Below, one piece after another: positions 27,158-36,183 of a stretch of DNA of 64,000 nt. This stretch comes from Algoriphagus pacificus. GTDB lineage: Bacteria > Bacteroidota > Bacteroidia > Cytophagales > Cyclobacteriaceae. Positions within the stretch are counted from its first letter, which is position 1, and every line of letters starts with the position of its first letter. Position numbers and translations under genes: made by a program. The stretch is from positions 1,137,048-1,201,047 of the forward strand of contig NZ_JAFKCU010000001.1 of the NCBI RefSeq assembly GCF_017254845.1, in the 5' to 3' direction. Under the pieces are notes generated by a model. It saw only the letters and a list, made by a program, of their open reading frames with translations, was not told where the DNA came from and ran no database searches.

Positions 27158-27281
27158 GGAAACTGAAAGTCCTTTGTAAGGTGAATCGCCAATTAGTTTT
27201 TTTGAAGATAGATTTAATATCCCAATCACGCTGTTCACTTTTCAATTCGGCAAATACTTGATAATAAGGCTTGAGGTGCAT
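27144..27281 (-). CDS. Possible small protein or gene remnant downstream of recG
   Basis: A 45-codon frame runs from ATG 27281 to TAG at 27144 on the recG strand, 36 bases after the recG stop. It overlaps the 3' end of the opposing small membrane gene by 14 bases. The frame stays open upstream of the ATG for about 13 more codons, up to an in-frame stop just inside the end of recG. Its composition is protein-like (MHLKPYYQVFAELKSEQ, then RDWDIKSIFKKTNWRF). It may be a short real protein or the tail of a decayed gene. I recognise no family, and confidence is low. Confidence 0.3.
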   Translation of the reverse strand: MHLKPYYQVFAELKSEQRDWDIKSIFKKTNWRFTLQRTFSFLISF

Positions 27282-27316
27282 TAAAGCCACGTAAATCCAA
27301 AATCGTACTTCGTCAA

Positions 27317-29410
27317 TTAACTGATTCTACTCCAATTAACTGCGGTTTTCTTTTGTTGCTTTACTTGTCGAAGAACAGGTGCGTTTTCAGGTAAACTTAG
27401 TGTAGGGTCCTGCGCCAATAATTGCATGGCGGCATCTCTTGCCAAAGTCAATATTGGAGCGTCTTTACTCAAATCCGCTATTAATAAATCAGTCACTCCA
27501 CTTTGTTGGGTTCCCATCAAATCACCTGGTCCGCGAAGCTTCAGATCCACATCGGCGATTTCAAAGCCATCATTTGTTCGGACCATTGTTTCCAACCTAA
27601 CTCGCCCTTCTTTCGAAAGCTCGTATTTGCTCATCAGAATGCAATAACTCTGTTCTGCTCCTCTTCCAACTCTTCCTCGAAGCTGATGGAGTTGTGATAA
27701 TCCAAATCGTTCGGCATTTTCTATGACCATGACGGAGGCATTTGGGACGTTCACACCTACTTCGATAACTGTAGTGGCTACCATGATTTTGGTTTCGCCT
27801 TTTACAAAGCGCTGCATTTCGTAATCCTTGGCTTCTGCTTTCATCGAGCCATTCACAATGCTGATCGGGTAATTGGGAAATGCTCGGGAAATACTTTCGA
27901 ACCCGTCCATGACGTTTTTTAAATCCAAGGTCTCAGACTCTTCGATCAAAGGATATACAATGTAGACTTGTCTTCCTTTTTTGATTTCTTCATTGATAAA
28001 ACCAAAGACTTTCAAGCGGTCTTTATCATATCTATGGACTGTTTGAATAGGCTTTCTACCTGCGGGTAATTCATCGATAACAGATACATCCAGGTCACCA
28101 TAAAGTGTCATGGCCAGGGTTCTGGGAATTGGAGTAGCTGTCATCACCAAAACATGAGGGATGAATTCTTCATTTTTAGCCCACAACTTTGCCCGCTGCG
28201 CCACACCAAATCGGTGTTGTTCGTCAACAATTGCCAAACCTAAGTTTTGGAATTGAACCACATCTTCTAGCAGGGCATGAGTTCCAATCAAGATTTTCAG
28301 TTCTCCTGAAAGCAGTTTTTCATGGATGACTTTGCGTTTGGATTTTTTGACTGAGCCAGTCAGGATTTCAATTTCCAAACCCATCATGTCAGCATATTCT
28401 TTTAATCCTTCATAATGCTGATTAGCTAAAATCTCCGTTGGTGCCATTAAGCAGGCTTGAGCCCCTGAACTGATAGCAATCAGCATGCAGATAAAAGCAA
28501 CCATTGTTTTTCCACTCCCTACATCCCCTTGGATCAATCGATTCATCTGTTTGCCGGATTTCATATCGGCAAAAGCCTCACGAATCACTCGCTTTTGGGC
28601 ATTTGTCAATTCAAATGGAATATGATTCTGGTAGAATTCGGTGAGCAATTCAGTATTTCCGAGAGATTGCCCTTTGAATTTCTCCGTTCTGGTGACTTTA
28701 AGCATTAAAAGTCTCAGCTGCAAAAAGAAAAATTCCTCGAATTTTAGGCGTTTCCTAGCCCTATGCAATAAATCGGGTTTACTTGGAAAGTGTATCTGGC
28801 GGATAGCCTCCTGCTTGCCGATCAACTGGTATTGATGTAGAATCTCTTGAGGGAGAGTTTCATGAATATGAGGGAAACATGCCTGCACCAGCACTTCCAT
28901 GATTTTGGAAATACCTCTGGAATCCAGAAATCTTGCTCTCAACTTTTCTGTGGTGGAATAAACCGGCTGGAAATTATTTCGTTGTTCGTTGGCTGCACTC
29001 AGCGGCTCCATTTCCGGATGAGCGATACTCCATTTACTCCCATATCTTGCAGGCTTGCCAAAGAATATATAAACTGCTCCGACGGGTAGTTTTTTTTGCA
29101 CCCATTGAATTCCCTTAAACCAAGTCATTTCCATTTCCCCAGTCTCATCTGCGACATGGGCAACCAGCCTTCTTTTATTTCCAACTCCGATGAGTTCGAC
29201 TTTTCGGATTTTGGCAATTATCTGGACATTTTCAAGCTCGGGATTGAGCTCTCTAATTTTGAAAAAACGAGTTCTATCCTCGTATCGGAAGGGATAATGT
29301 TGAATGAGCTCCCCGAAAGTAAATATATTCAATTCCTTATTGATCAGTGCCGCACGTTGGGGGCCCATGCCTTTTAGGAACTCAATTTTCGTGTCAAAAA
29401 TGCCAGACAA
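27317..29410 (-). CDS. recG: ATP-dependent DNA helicase RecG
   Basis: This 697-residue superfamily 2 helicase has an N-terminal wedge/OB domain (start LKGMGPQRAALINKEL; fork-binding region about 60-200), Walker A GDVGSGKTMVAF near residue 297, the DEQH box VDEQHRFGVAQRAKLW, motif III VMTATPIPRTLAMTLYGDLD, and the C-terminal motif QLRGRVGRG. It remodels stalled replication forks and branched DNA. Length and domain order are normal. The divergent or upstream gene is a kinase-like gene 79 bases away on the same strand. Confidence 0.96.
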   Translation of the reverse strand: MSGIFDTKIEFLKGMGPQRAALINKELNIFTFGELIQHYPFRYEDRTRFFKIRELNPELENVQIIAKIRKVELIGVGNKRRLVAHVADETGEMEMTWFKGIQWVQKKLPVGAVYIFFGKPARYGSKWSIAHPEMEPLSAANEQRNNFQPVYSTTEKLRARFLDSRGISKIMEVLVQACFPHIHETLPQEILHQYQLIGKQEAIRQIHFPSKPDLLHRARKRLKFEEFFFLQLRLLMLKVTRTEKFKGQSLGNTELLTEFYQNHIPFELTNAQKRVIREAFADMKSGKQMNRLIQGDVGSGKTMVAFICMLIAISSGAQACLMAPTEILANQHYEGLKEYADMMGLEIEILTGSVKKSKRKVIHEKLLSGELKILIGTHALLEDVVQFQNLGLAIVDEQHRFGVAQRAKLWAKNEEFIPHVLVMTATPIPRTLAMTLYGDLDVSVIDELPAGRKPIQTVHRYDKDRLKVFGFINEEIKKGRQVYIVYPLIEESETLDLKNVMDGFESISRAFPNYPISIVNGSMKAEAKDYEMQRFVKGETKIMVATTVIEVGVNVPNASVMVIENAERFGLSQLHQLRGRVGRGAEQSYCILMSKYELSKEGRVRLETMVRTNDGFEIADVDLKLRGPGDLMGTQQSGVTDLLIADLSKDAPILTLARDAAMQLLAQDPTLSLPENAPVLRQVKQQKKTAVNWSRIS

Positions 29411-29489
29411 AAGGGATTGCGATTAGAGAATAAGCAAATTAAAACCAGTCTGCTCAATTGCCAATTTAAATGACAAGAAATGTCAAGGC

Positions 29490-30560
29490 TTAGGTGTCCA
29501 ATCCAGTGATTCTTTTCCAGATATTTTTTAACTGGACTTTTTGGTCTTGTTGACTTTTCAAGAAAATCATTTGGTTTTTGGCGCGATGTAAATTTTGGAG
29601 TGGATAGGCTACTTTATAGTAGATATTGCCCTGAAGATGATCAGTAAAAAAGCGGAGACCCATAATACAAGTCATCACTTCCCCCGCAATTAGAAGGGAT
29701 TTAGCTTCTTCCGAGCTCGCCATATCTTTAATTCCTTCCCAATATCCTTTTAGCAGTTCTTCAAAAATTCCCGGTCTATGAGCCAAGTTATTCCAATTTT
29801 GACTGGTTTCTACTTCAGTACAAGCTACTGTTCTTACCAAATCGCCAAAATCATACAGCAAAAGTCCACCCATCAAAGTGTCCAAATCAATGACAGCAGC
29901 CACATTTTCCAAGCTTTCATTGAAAATCAGATTATTGATCTTGGTGTCATTATGGGTGATTCTCTGAGGACAAGATTCATAGGACGCCAGATAATCATTT
30001 ACAAGAGGTTTTTGGCTTAAGTAAAAGTCTAAAATTTCTTGTTCTTCCGAATTCAGGGAAGAGGAAGTGCCTGCGGCTTTTTCAAGATTTTCAAAACGCC
30101 AATCCAGTCTATGAAACTTTGGTATAGATTCCTGCATTTCAGAGGCAGAAATTTCTTTTGCCCAGTCCGCAAAAACTCCATAGGCCTTAGCTGCTAAATA
30201 GGCTTGATTCTGGTTCTGGATTTGTTGAAGTGTTTCTCCTTTGACAAAGTCGAAAAGACGGAAAAGTTTCTTTTCAATACTTATTAAGGAATCTCCATTT
30301 TGATTCAGTCTCGGAAGGGGCAAAGCAAAAGGAAGTTGGGAAACATCTCCTTTTTCACCTAATATAAAATGATTGTGGGCGATTCTTTCAGGATACCGAA
30401 ATACAGATGTATTGAATTCCTGAAGAATGAATTTAGAATCCGAGCATTCGATAAGGTAAGTGCCATGAATCAGGCCTGAACCAAATACCTGAAAGCCGTA
30501 TTCTTTATCTTTTAAAAAATCATACTGGTTTAAAATTGCTGAGATCCCCTCTTTTTTCAT
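29490..30560 (-). CDS. Phosphotransferase (APH/choline-kinase fold)
   Basis: This 356-residue kinase of the aminoglycoside-phosphotransferase fold has GSGLIHGTYLIE near residue 27 as the nucleotide loop, the Brenner catalytic motif ITHNDTKINNLIF near residue 202 and the metal motif AVIDLDTLMGG. The closest known theme in Bacteroidota is N-acetylhexosamine 1-kinase (NahK-like), which is often beside an NDP-sugar pyrophosphorylase like the one at 20797-21702. It is unlikely to be an antibiotic resistance gene. The substrate remains an inference. Confidence 0.8.
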   Translation of the reverse strand: MKKEGISAILNQYDFLKDKEYGFQVFGSGLIHGTYLIECSDSKFILQEFNTSVFRYPERIAHNHFILGEKGDVSQLPFALPLPRLNQNGDSLISIEKKLFRLFDFVKGETLQQIQNQNQAYLAAKAYGVFADWAKEISASEMQESIPKFHRLDWRFENLEKAAGTSSSLNSEEQEILDFYLSQKPLVNDYLASYESCPQRITHNDTKINNLIFNESLENVAAVIDLDTLMGGLLLYDFGDLVRTVACTEVETSQNWNNLAHRPGIFEELLKGYWEGIKDMASSEEAKSLLIAGEVMTCIMGLRFFTDHLQGNIYYKVAYPLQNLHRAKNQMIFLKSQQDQKVQLKNIWKRITGLDT

Positions 30561-30605
30561 CCTGCAAAGCTAAATTTTCTGCTTTATTAAAAATCAGAGA
30601 GGCAT

Positions 30606-30636
30606 AAAAAAACCGACCCTAGAGCCGGTTTTTTGT
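30606..30636 (-). terminator. Hairpin terminator after the choice-of-anchor lipoprotein gene
   Basis: AAAACCG and CGGTTTT arms around GACCCTAGAGC, T-rich on both sides, 15 bases beyond the stop of the minus-strand gene at 30651. Confidence 0.6.
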
Positions 30637-30650
30637 TCAATTGTCTGTGT

Positions 30651-32171
30651 TTAATTTTGGTAGACTGTTATTCTTCCATCTCCTTCTGAACTGACAATGA
30701 AAATAGCTCTTTCAGTTGGACTATCTTCCGCAGAAATAAATAGCAATCCTTCTGGGGCATCATGACCTTCTGAACCTAGACCTGATTTTCCGTCCAAAAG
30801 CTGAAGGAATTTGAGTCCTGATGCTCCATTTAATTCATAGACCATGATAGCATCGGATCTTTCCAGACCAACAAATACGATGGTTTTGCCTAACACTTCT
30901 CCAACTTCAACACCTTCTGGCTCCACTCCTTTGTTGTCACTTCTTCCATCATCGTATAATGAAGAGTTTGCTGAAATTAGATCTCTTTCAAGGTTCACAT
31001 AATCTCTTACCATTTCTCCGTTTCTACCATTCCAGATTGTGAATGATCTGCCACCAATCCCGTATAAAACATCAAAATCACCGTCTCCATCCGTATCACC
31101 GGCACTAGTAGTGACAGTGTATCTTCCCATGTATTCATCCTCCTGAAGAAGCTCAGCATCAGGGAAAGCTACTGGGTCAAGATCTAAATCTTTTACTCTG
31201 GATTCTTCTCCATAGCCATCATAGTCTCTTGTATCCCCTTCGTTAGCAGTGATTAGGAAGTTTGTCTTGCCAACCATGAAAGTTTCAATAGCATCCGGCA
31301 TATAATAAGCTAAGATTGGCCAGTTTTGGAAATTACCAGCAATTCCGTCACGATCACTCACATCTATTTCATTTCCGGATACTAAGTGGTCTTTCAATCC
31401 CATTGGGAAAATATCAGTGATCATTTTAGCATTCAGATCCACTCGGGCAATCCCATTATTTTCCTGCAAGGTTACCCAAGCAAAATCAGAGGAAGGATCA
31501 ATGGCAACGTATTCAGGTTCGATATCCTGAGCGAAACTTGCATTTGGGCCGAAAATTCTAAATCCATTGGCAACAAGGCTAGCTTTCTGGCTTTCGAAAG
31601 ATTCAAATCCCAGCGTTGTAACCTGGAAATCCATCTGCGTATCAATGATAGAAATCGTTCCTTCTGGATCAATGGCATAATCGTCATTTGGCTCACCTTC
31701 GTTTGCGGAAACAATGTATTTTCCATCTGGGCTGAATGTCACCATATCAGGCAATGCACCGACCATCAAATTTGCAATTGGAGTGGATAGATCTGAAGTG
31801 TTGTAAACTATGATTTTGCCTGGGTCAGTTTTTTCAAATCCTTCGATAGCAGCCGCCAACATTCCGTTTTTAACAGCTACAGAATTTACACCTCCACCAA
31901 ATCCTGAGATAATAATAGGAGATAATGTCATCATATTTTCTGGATCAGAAAAATCAATAACATCGATTTGGGAAAGACCATCACTGTTGTTGACAACAAA
32001 TAGTTTGTTGGTCATAGGGTCAAAAGCAGTGATTTCAGCTGCTGCTTCACCACCGATTTTTAGACTGCTGATTTCCTCGAAAGAAACCCTCACAGGTCCC
32101 GGCGCAGAAATCCTTTCTCTACAGCTTGCCGCAAAAATTGCGATAGCAAATACAAGATAAATTTTCTTCAT
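30651..32171 (-). CDS. Choice-of-anchor I family beta-propeller lipoprotein
   Basis: This 506-residue protein starts at ATG 32171 with a lipoprotein signal (MKKIYLVFAIAIFAASC; lipobox cysteine at residue 17). An upstream in-frame start would spoil the signal. The body is a seven-blade-like propeller: FVVNNSDGLSQIDVIDFSDP, TFSPDGKYIVSANEGEPNDDY, EPEYVAIDPSSDFAWVTLQE, TANEGDTRDYDGYGEESRV and KGVEPEGVEVGEV. These motifs define choice-of-anchor I proteins, often found with secreted alkaline phosphatases. It is anchored in the envelope. Ligand or enzymatic role is not known. Confidence 0.85.
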   Translation of the reverse strand: MKKIYLVFAIAIFAASCRERISAPGPVRVSFEEISSLKIGGEAAAEITAFDPMTNKLFVVNNSDGLSQIDVIDFSDPENMMTLSPIIISGFGGGVNSVAVKNGMLAAAIEGFEKTDPGKIIVYNTSDLSTPIANLMVGALPDMVTFSPDGKYIVSANEGEPNDDYAIDPEGTISIIDTQMDFQVTTLGFESFESQKASLVANGFRIFGPNASFAQDIEPEYVAIDPSSDFAWVTLQENNGIARVDLNAKMITDIFPMGLKDHLVSGNEIDVSDRDGIAGNFQNWPILAYYMPDAIETFMVGKTNFLITANEGDTRDYDGYGEESRVKDLDLDPVAFPDAELLQEDEYMGRYTVTTSAGDTDGDGDFDVLYGIGGRSFTIWNGRNGEMVRDYVNLERDLISANSSLYDDGRSDNKGVEPEGVEVGEVLGKTIVFVGLERSDAIMVYELNGASGLKFLQLLDGKSGLGSEGHDAPEGLLFISAEDSPTERAIFIVSSEGDGRITVYQN

Positions 32172-32518
32172 TTTAAGTAAGGTTTGGTATAAAAAATCAA
32201 ACAATGAAGGTACTCATGGGAAAAAATCATCTTGTAAAACAGTGATTATGTTTTGTTTAAAAAACCGTGAAGGAAAAGAGCCTGAATTAATAATGGCGTA
32301 GCATTAAAATAATTTGTGTTTTTATGCCTAAGGCTGTAATCATTCTGCCAAATCAATTCTTTACTTTTGAAAAGCGCTATTTTTTATACTTTTTACTTCG
32401 AAATGATCAATAGATTATCTCTGGATTAAAAAAAATAAATACATTAGTGAAAAATATTGATTAAGTATCTCTCATTTTTAAAAAAAATGAGAGAAATAAA
32501 GTTTAAAAACCCAGAACT
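32172..32518. other. Divergent intergenic region with one hairpin, otherwise empty
   Basis: This 347-base gap separates two divergent genes. It is AT-rich and holds no plausible reading frame or RNA gene that I can see. The only structure is the inverted repeat at 32469-32493. It should hold the promoters of both genes, but I found no box pair that matches the consensus well. Confidence 0.6.
32469..32493. repeat. Perfect 11-base inverted repeat upstream of the Na+ symporter
   Basis: Arms CTCTCATTTTT and AAAAATGAGAG around AAA, ending 26 bases before the symporter ATG. It lies in the probable leader, so it could be an operator or an RNA hairpin; the A/T-rich stem makes it a weak terminator. 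Confidence 0.45.
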
Positions 32519-34294
32519 ATGAATGTAACCGCCTTAGATTGGGGCATCATCGCCGCCTTCTTTGTTATCTCCCTGTTAATTGGACTCTTCACTGCCAAAA
32601 CCGCCGGAAGCTCTGCAAAGGAATTTTTTCTTTCGGGTAGAAACATGCCCTGGTGGTTATTAGGGGTTTCGATGGTTGCAACCACCTTCTCAGCAGATAC
32701 ACCAAATTTGGTTACTGATATTGTCAGAAAGAATGGCGTTGCAGGAAACTGGGCCTGGTGGGCTTTCTTGCTAACAGGCATGCTGACAGTTTTTGTTTAT
32801 GCCAAACTATGGAGAAGATCGGAAGTGACTACAGATTTGGAGTTTTACGAACTGAGATATTCTGGAAAGGGAGCGGCTTTCTTAAGAGCTTTTAGAGCGA
32901 TTTACCTTGGTGTCTTTTTCAATGTTGTGATCATGGCAACTGTTTCTTTGGCTGCCATCAAAATTGGAGGGGTTATGTTAGGATTAAGTCCTATCCAAAC
33001 CTTGCTGATTGCCTCCATTGTTACGGTGATCTATAGTTCTTTGGGTGGTTTGAAAGGAGTGCTATTAACCGATTTCTTCCAATTCTTTATCGCTATGATC
33101 GGTTCCTTTGGTGCTGCTTATTTTATTTTGGATTTACCTGAAATCGGATCTTTAAGCAATCTGTTAGCTCATGAAAATGTAGCAGATAAACTTAATTTCT
33201 TGCCTGAGTTCTCAGATCCGAATATTTATGTTCCCTTGTTTATCATGCCTATTGCCATACAGTGGTGGGCAACTTGGTATCCTGGTGCAGAGCCTGGCGG
33301 TGGGGGATATATTGCTCAGCGAATGCTTTCTGCGAAAGATGAAAAGAATGCAATCGGTGCAACTCTCTTCTTTAATATAGCGCATTATGCTATGAGACCT
33401 TGGCCATGGATTTTGATTGCTTTGTCCTCTTTGGTTATTTTCCCGAATATTTCAGATTTGCAGGCTGCCTTTCCTGAGATTCCAGTGGACAAATTGGGAG
33501 ATGATTTGGCTTACTCGGCTATGTTGACTTACCTACCAACAGGTTTGATTGGAATTGTGCTGGCTTCTTTGATAGCTGCGGTAATGTCCACGCTTTCTAC
33601 ACATTTGAACTGGGGTTCTTCCTATATCGTGAATGATTTTTACTTAAGATTCATGAAACCAGAAGCAACCGACAAGGAATTGGTAGCTGTAGGTAGAATT
33701 TCTACAGTGCTTTTGATGGCTCTTTCAGCGCTTTTGGCTTTGGCACTTTCTTCAGCTCTTGATGCATTTAATATCTTGCTTCAGATCGGAGCGGGTACCG
33801 GTTTGATCTTTATTTTAAGATGGTTCTGGTGGAGAATCAACGCATATACAGAAATTTCTGCAATGGCTATTTCATTTGTAGTTGCGGTCTTTTTCGAAGT
33901 AATAAACCCTAAAGTCAATTGGATTTTGATTCCGGAAAACCAAGCTTACTTGAAATTGATTTACAGTGTAAGTATTACCACCATAGGTTGGTTGATCGTC
34001 ACTTTCATGACCCAGCCAGAAAAAGACGCTGTTTTGTTGTCATTCTATAGAAAAGTAACTCCTGCCTCTTTTGGTTGGAAGAAAGTATTGGACAGATTCC
34101 CTGAAGAAAAGCAGGAAATCGGTCAGTTGCCAAAGGAAATCGGATTAATGTTGATCGGTACTGTGATGATTTATTCAGCCCTATTCTCCACAGGTTTCTT
34201 TATTTATGGAAACGTCTTGGGTGGAATCATTGCGGCAACTATATCGATTATAGGAGGTGTGATTCTTATGCGCTCCTGGAAAAATTTAAAATAA
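32519..34294 (+). CDS. Sodium:solute symporter (SSS family)
   Basis: This 591-residue polytopic membrane protein has about 14 helices. It opens LDWGIIAAFFVISLLIGLF and has the family block FFLSGRNMPWWLLGVSMVATTFSADTP, in which an SSS transporter binds sodium and solute; the later YSSLGGLKGVLLTDFFQFF is also typical. Related Bacteroidota transporters carry sugars such as galactose or sialic acid; the substrate cannot be read. Its stop codon abuts the stop of the convergent gldD gene, with no base between them. Confidence 0.9.
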   Translation: MNVTALDWGIIAAFFVISLLIGLFTAKTAGSSAKEFFLSGRNMPWWLLGVSMVATTFSADTPNLVTDIVRKNGVAGNWAWWAFLLTGMLTVFVYAKLWRRSEVTTDLEFYELRYSGKGAAFLRAFRAIYLGVFFNVVIMATVSLAAIKIGGVMLGLSPIQTLLIASIVTVIYSSLGGLKGVLLTDFFQFFIAMIGSFGAAYFILDLPEIGSLSNLLAHENVADKLNFLPEFSDPNIYVPLFIMPIAIQWWATWYPGAEPGGGGYIAQRMLSAKDEKNAIGATLFFNIAHYAMRPWPWILIALSSLVIFPNISDLQAAFPEIPVDKLGDDLAYSAMLTYLPTGLIGIVLASLIAAVMSTLSTHLNWGSSYIVNDFYLRFMKPEATDKELVAVGRISTVLLMALSALLALALSSALDAFNILLQIGAGTGLIFILRWFWWRINAYTEISAMAISFVVAVFFEVINPKVNWILIPENQAYLKLIYSVSITTIGWLIVTFMTQPEKDAVLLSFYRKVTPASFGWKKVLDRFPEEKQEIGQLPKEIGLMLIGTVMIYSALFSTGFFIYGNVLGGIIAATISIIGGVILMRSWKNLK

Positions 34295-34867
34295 TCACTC
34301 TTGAAATTTGACGGAATTCATCAGGTGGGCCATGTCCACCTTGATGTATTCTATCACAGGCGCAAGCGAATCATTTTTCATTGCGGTATTAAAGTATAAA
34401 GCTCCTCTTAAAAAGTTTTCGGTAGAGTCAGTTACGAAAAACTGAAACTGAGTTGGAACTTCACCTTCCAATTCTGCAATCACTCCAGTGTATCCTTCAG
34501 GGGTAAGTGCAACAGACTCTTGAATTCCATAGGCCTTGATCTGATGCTTTGCCGTAAGCTGAAAAGCATCATTTGATAATTTTTTAAAAGTAACCCCGTT
34601 TCCAATCTTTTTATAGGTTAAATGGACTTTTGCCCCGAAATCAACATAGTGCAAGTTGATCCACTCTTCCTCTTCAATATTAAATGAGTCTGCTTCGATT
34701 TGGCTATGCTTTGAATATTCTAAAGTATAAGGATACCCTTCGGAAAGACTCTGGAAACCGTGTTCCGGCAAATCTATTCGATTATAACCTGGAGGTTTTG
34801 GAAGGTAAGTTTCCTCACATGAAACCAAGCTAAGGCCTAAGACCAAACAAAAAAGAGTTCTACGCAT
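34295..34867 (-). CDS. gldD: Gliding motility lipoprotein GldD
   Basis: This 190-residue lipoprotein has lipobox LSLVSC (cysteine at residue 17), followed by the GldD hallmark LPKPPGYNRIDLPEHGF. The middle reads WINLHYVDFGAKVHLTYKKI and the end FFVTDSTENFLRGALYF with NDSLAPVIEYIKVDM. The whole length lines up with Flavobacterium GldD, which is required for gliding and is linked to type IX secretion. Its usual neighbour gldE is not present here. It strongly supports a Bacteroidota host. Confidence 0.88.
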   Translation of the reverse strand: MRRTLFCLVLGLSLVSCEETYLPKPPGYNRIDLPEHGFQSLSEGYPYTLEYSKHSQIEADSFNIEEEEWINLHYVDFGAKVHLTYKKIGNGVTFKKLSNDAFQLTAKHQIKAYGIQESVALTPEGYTGVIAELEGEVPTQFQFFVTDSTENFLRGALYFNTAMKNDSLAPVIEYIKVDMAHLMNSVKFQE

Positions 34868-34944
34868 GGCTTAAAATTAGGTATTAGGTTTGAAATGATC
34901 GGGGAATAGTGGAAATTTAACAAAAGAACCAAACCCTAAAATCC

Positions 34945-35475
34945 ATGAAAAAGGTAGTACGATTATTTTCAGGAGCTTTTTTAGCTTCACTTTTGATGCT
35001 TATGGCTGGTGCTGTAAATGCACAAACTACAGTTGAAGAGTTTATGATGAAATGGGATAATAGCAAAAAATACACCTTAGATGTATTAGCTAAGATGCCA
35101 GATTCAGGAATGGACTATAAAACTGATCCAGAAGCAATGTCTTTCAAGGAACAAATCCACCATATCGGAAATGCGATTGTGGGGATTTCTCAGGGCTTTT
35201 TGAAAGGCGGAGATCCAGGATTTCAAATCAATTTGGAATCTGCTACAAGAGCTGAGCTAGCTGATTATGTAGCTAAGTGCTATGATTATGGTAAAAAAAC
35301 CATGGCAGCTTTGACGCCGGAGCAAATGGCTGAGAAGCAAGATGTATTTGGAAACAGCGTTTCTAGAAGACAAGTAATGGCTCTTTTAATGGACCATTCT
35401 ACCCATCACCGAGGAGCAGCGATTGCTTACCTCAGAGTAGAAGGTGCTGAGCCGCCTGCTTTTGTGGGTTTTTAA
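34945..35475 (+). CDS. Exported DinB-like four-helix protein
   Basis: This 176-residue protein has a signal peptide (hydrophobic residues 9-25, cleavage near VNAQ) and then a DinB/YfiT-type helical bundle. The likely metal-binding histidines are in FKEQIHHIGNA (around residue 73) and in LLMDHSTHHRGAAIAYLR (around residues 150-158). DinB superfamily members are usually cytoplasmic thiol transferases or putative metal-dependent enzymes; a periplasmic copy is less common. The substrate is unknown. It ends at a strong hairpin shared with the convergent nitroreductase gene. Confidence 0.8.
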   Translation: MKKVVRLFSGAFLASLLMLMAGAVNAQTTVEEFMMKWDNSKKYTLDVLAKMPDSGMDYKTDPEAMSFKEQIHHIGNAIVGISQGFLKGGDPGFQINLESATRAELADYVAKCYDYGKKTMAALTPEQMAEKQDVFGNSVSRRQVMALLMDHSTHHRGAAIAYLRVEGAEPPAFVGF

Positions 35476-35483
35476 AAATTAAG

Positions 35484-35513
35484 AAAGGCTGGTCGATGAA
35501 GACCAGCCTTTTT
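35484..35513. terminator. Bidirectional hairpin terminator
   Basis: AAAGGCTGGTC stem, loop GATGAA, complement GACCAGCCTTT and T-tract between converging genes. Confidence 0.85.
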
Positions 35514-36116
35514 TTATTCTGTAATCCAAGCTACTTTTTCGTCCATGTTATCTCGTTTACCAACCGGCCAATTTTCTACTGCGGGTTTTGCCACGTAGAA
35601 AAATCCCATCAGCATATCTTCTCCTTCCAAACCAAAATCTTCCCTTGCTTCCGGCCAAAAAGTCGGTCCACCTGTGCCCCAATAGGCTGCTAGACCATGT
35701 GCTGAGGCAGTCAAATACATATTTTGAACAGCCATCGCGACAGCTGAAATCTCCTCCATCAAAGGAATACCTTCTGATCTCTTCATTAAAATAGCGATCA
35801 CGTGAGAGGCTTTCTGAGGATTTTCAATAAACTTATTGTAGGTGGCTTCAAGAAAAGGAGTGCCATTTTTTTCAGCTCTCATCTTATACATATCAGCTTG
35901 ATATTTACCAAAAGTCTTTAGACCCTCACCTTTATATACTATAAACCTCCAAGGCTGTGTCAATTTGTGTGTGGGTGCCCATCTCGCATTTTCAAGCATT
36001 TCCTCGATGATGATGTCATCTATAGGATCATTTTCTTTGAATTGTGCGACAAACATGGATCGTCTTCCACGGATAATTTTATTGACTTCTTCTATGTTGA
36101 AATCGGGTTTCTGCAT
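35514..36116 (-). CDS. Nitroreductase family FMN protein
   Basis: This 200-residue protein has the nitroreductase layout: IRGRRSMFVAQF near the start (FMN-phosphate contact), ARWAPTHKLTQPWRF (residues about 48-62), and the late AYWGTGGPTFWPEAREDFGLEG segment. It is of the short YdjA-like type. It reduces nitro compounds or quinones with NAD(P)H in family members; the natural substrate is unknown. It is cytoplasmic. Confidence 0.9.
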   Translation of the reverse strand: MQKPDFNIEEVNKIIRGRRSMFVAQFKENDPIDDIIIEEMLENARWAPTHKLTQPWRFIVYKGEGLKTFGKYQADMYKMRAEKNGTPFLEATYNKFIENPQKASHVIAILMKRSEGIPLMEEISAVAMAVQNMYLTASAHGLAAYWGTGGPTFWPEAREDFGLEGEDMLMGFFYVAKPAVENWPVGKRDNMDEKVAWITE

Positions 36117-36183
36117 GGTGATTAATTTATTCTTTATTTCAAATCAGATTTTGAGGCAGTAAAGTTCACAGTTTCCTGATCTT

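Noticed and set aside
29490-30560. Aminoglycoside resistance gene
   Set aside because: The fold is shared with many sugar and choline kinases. Nothing in the locus suggests resistance.
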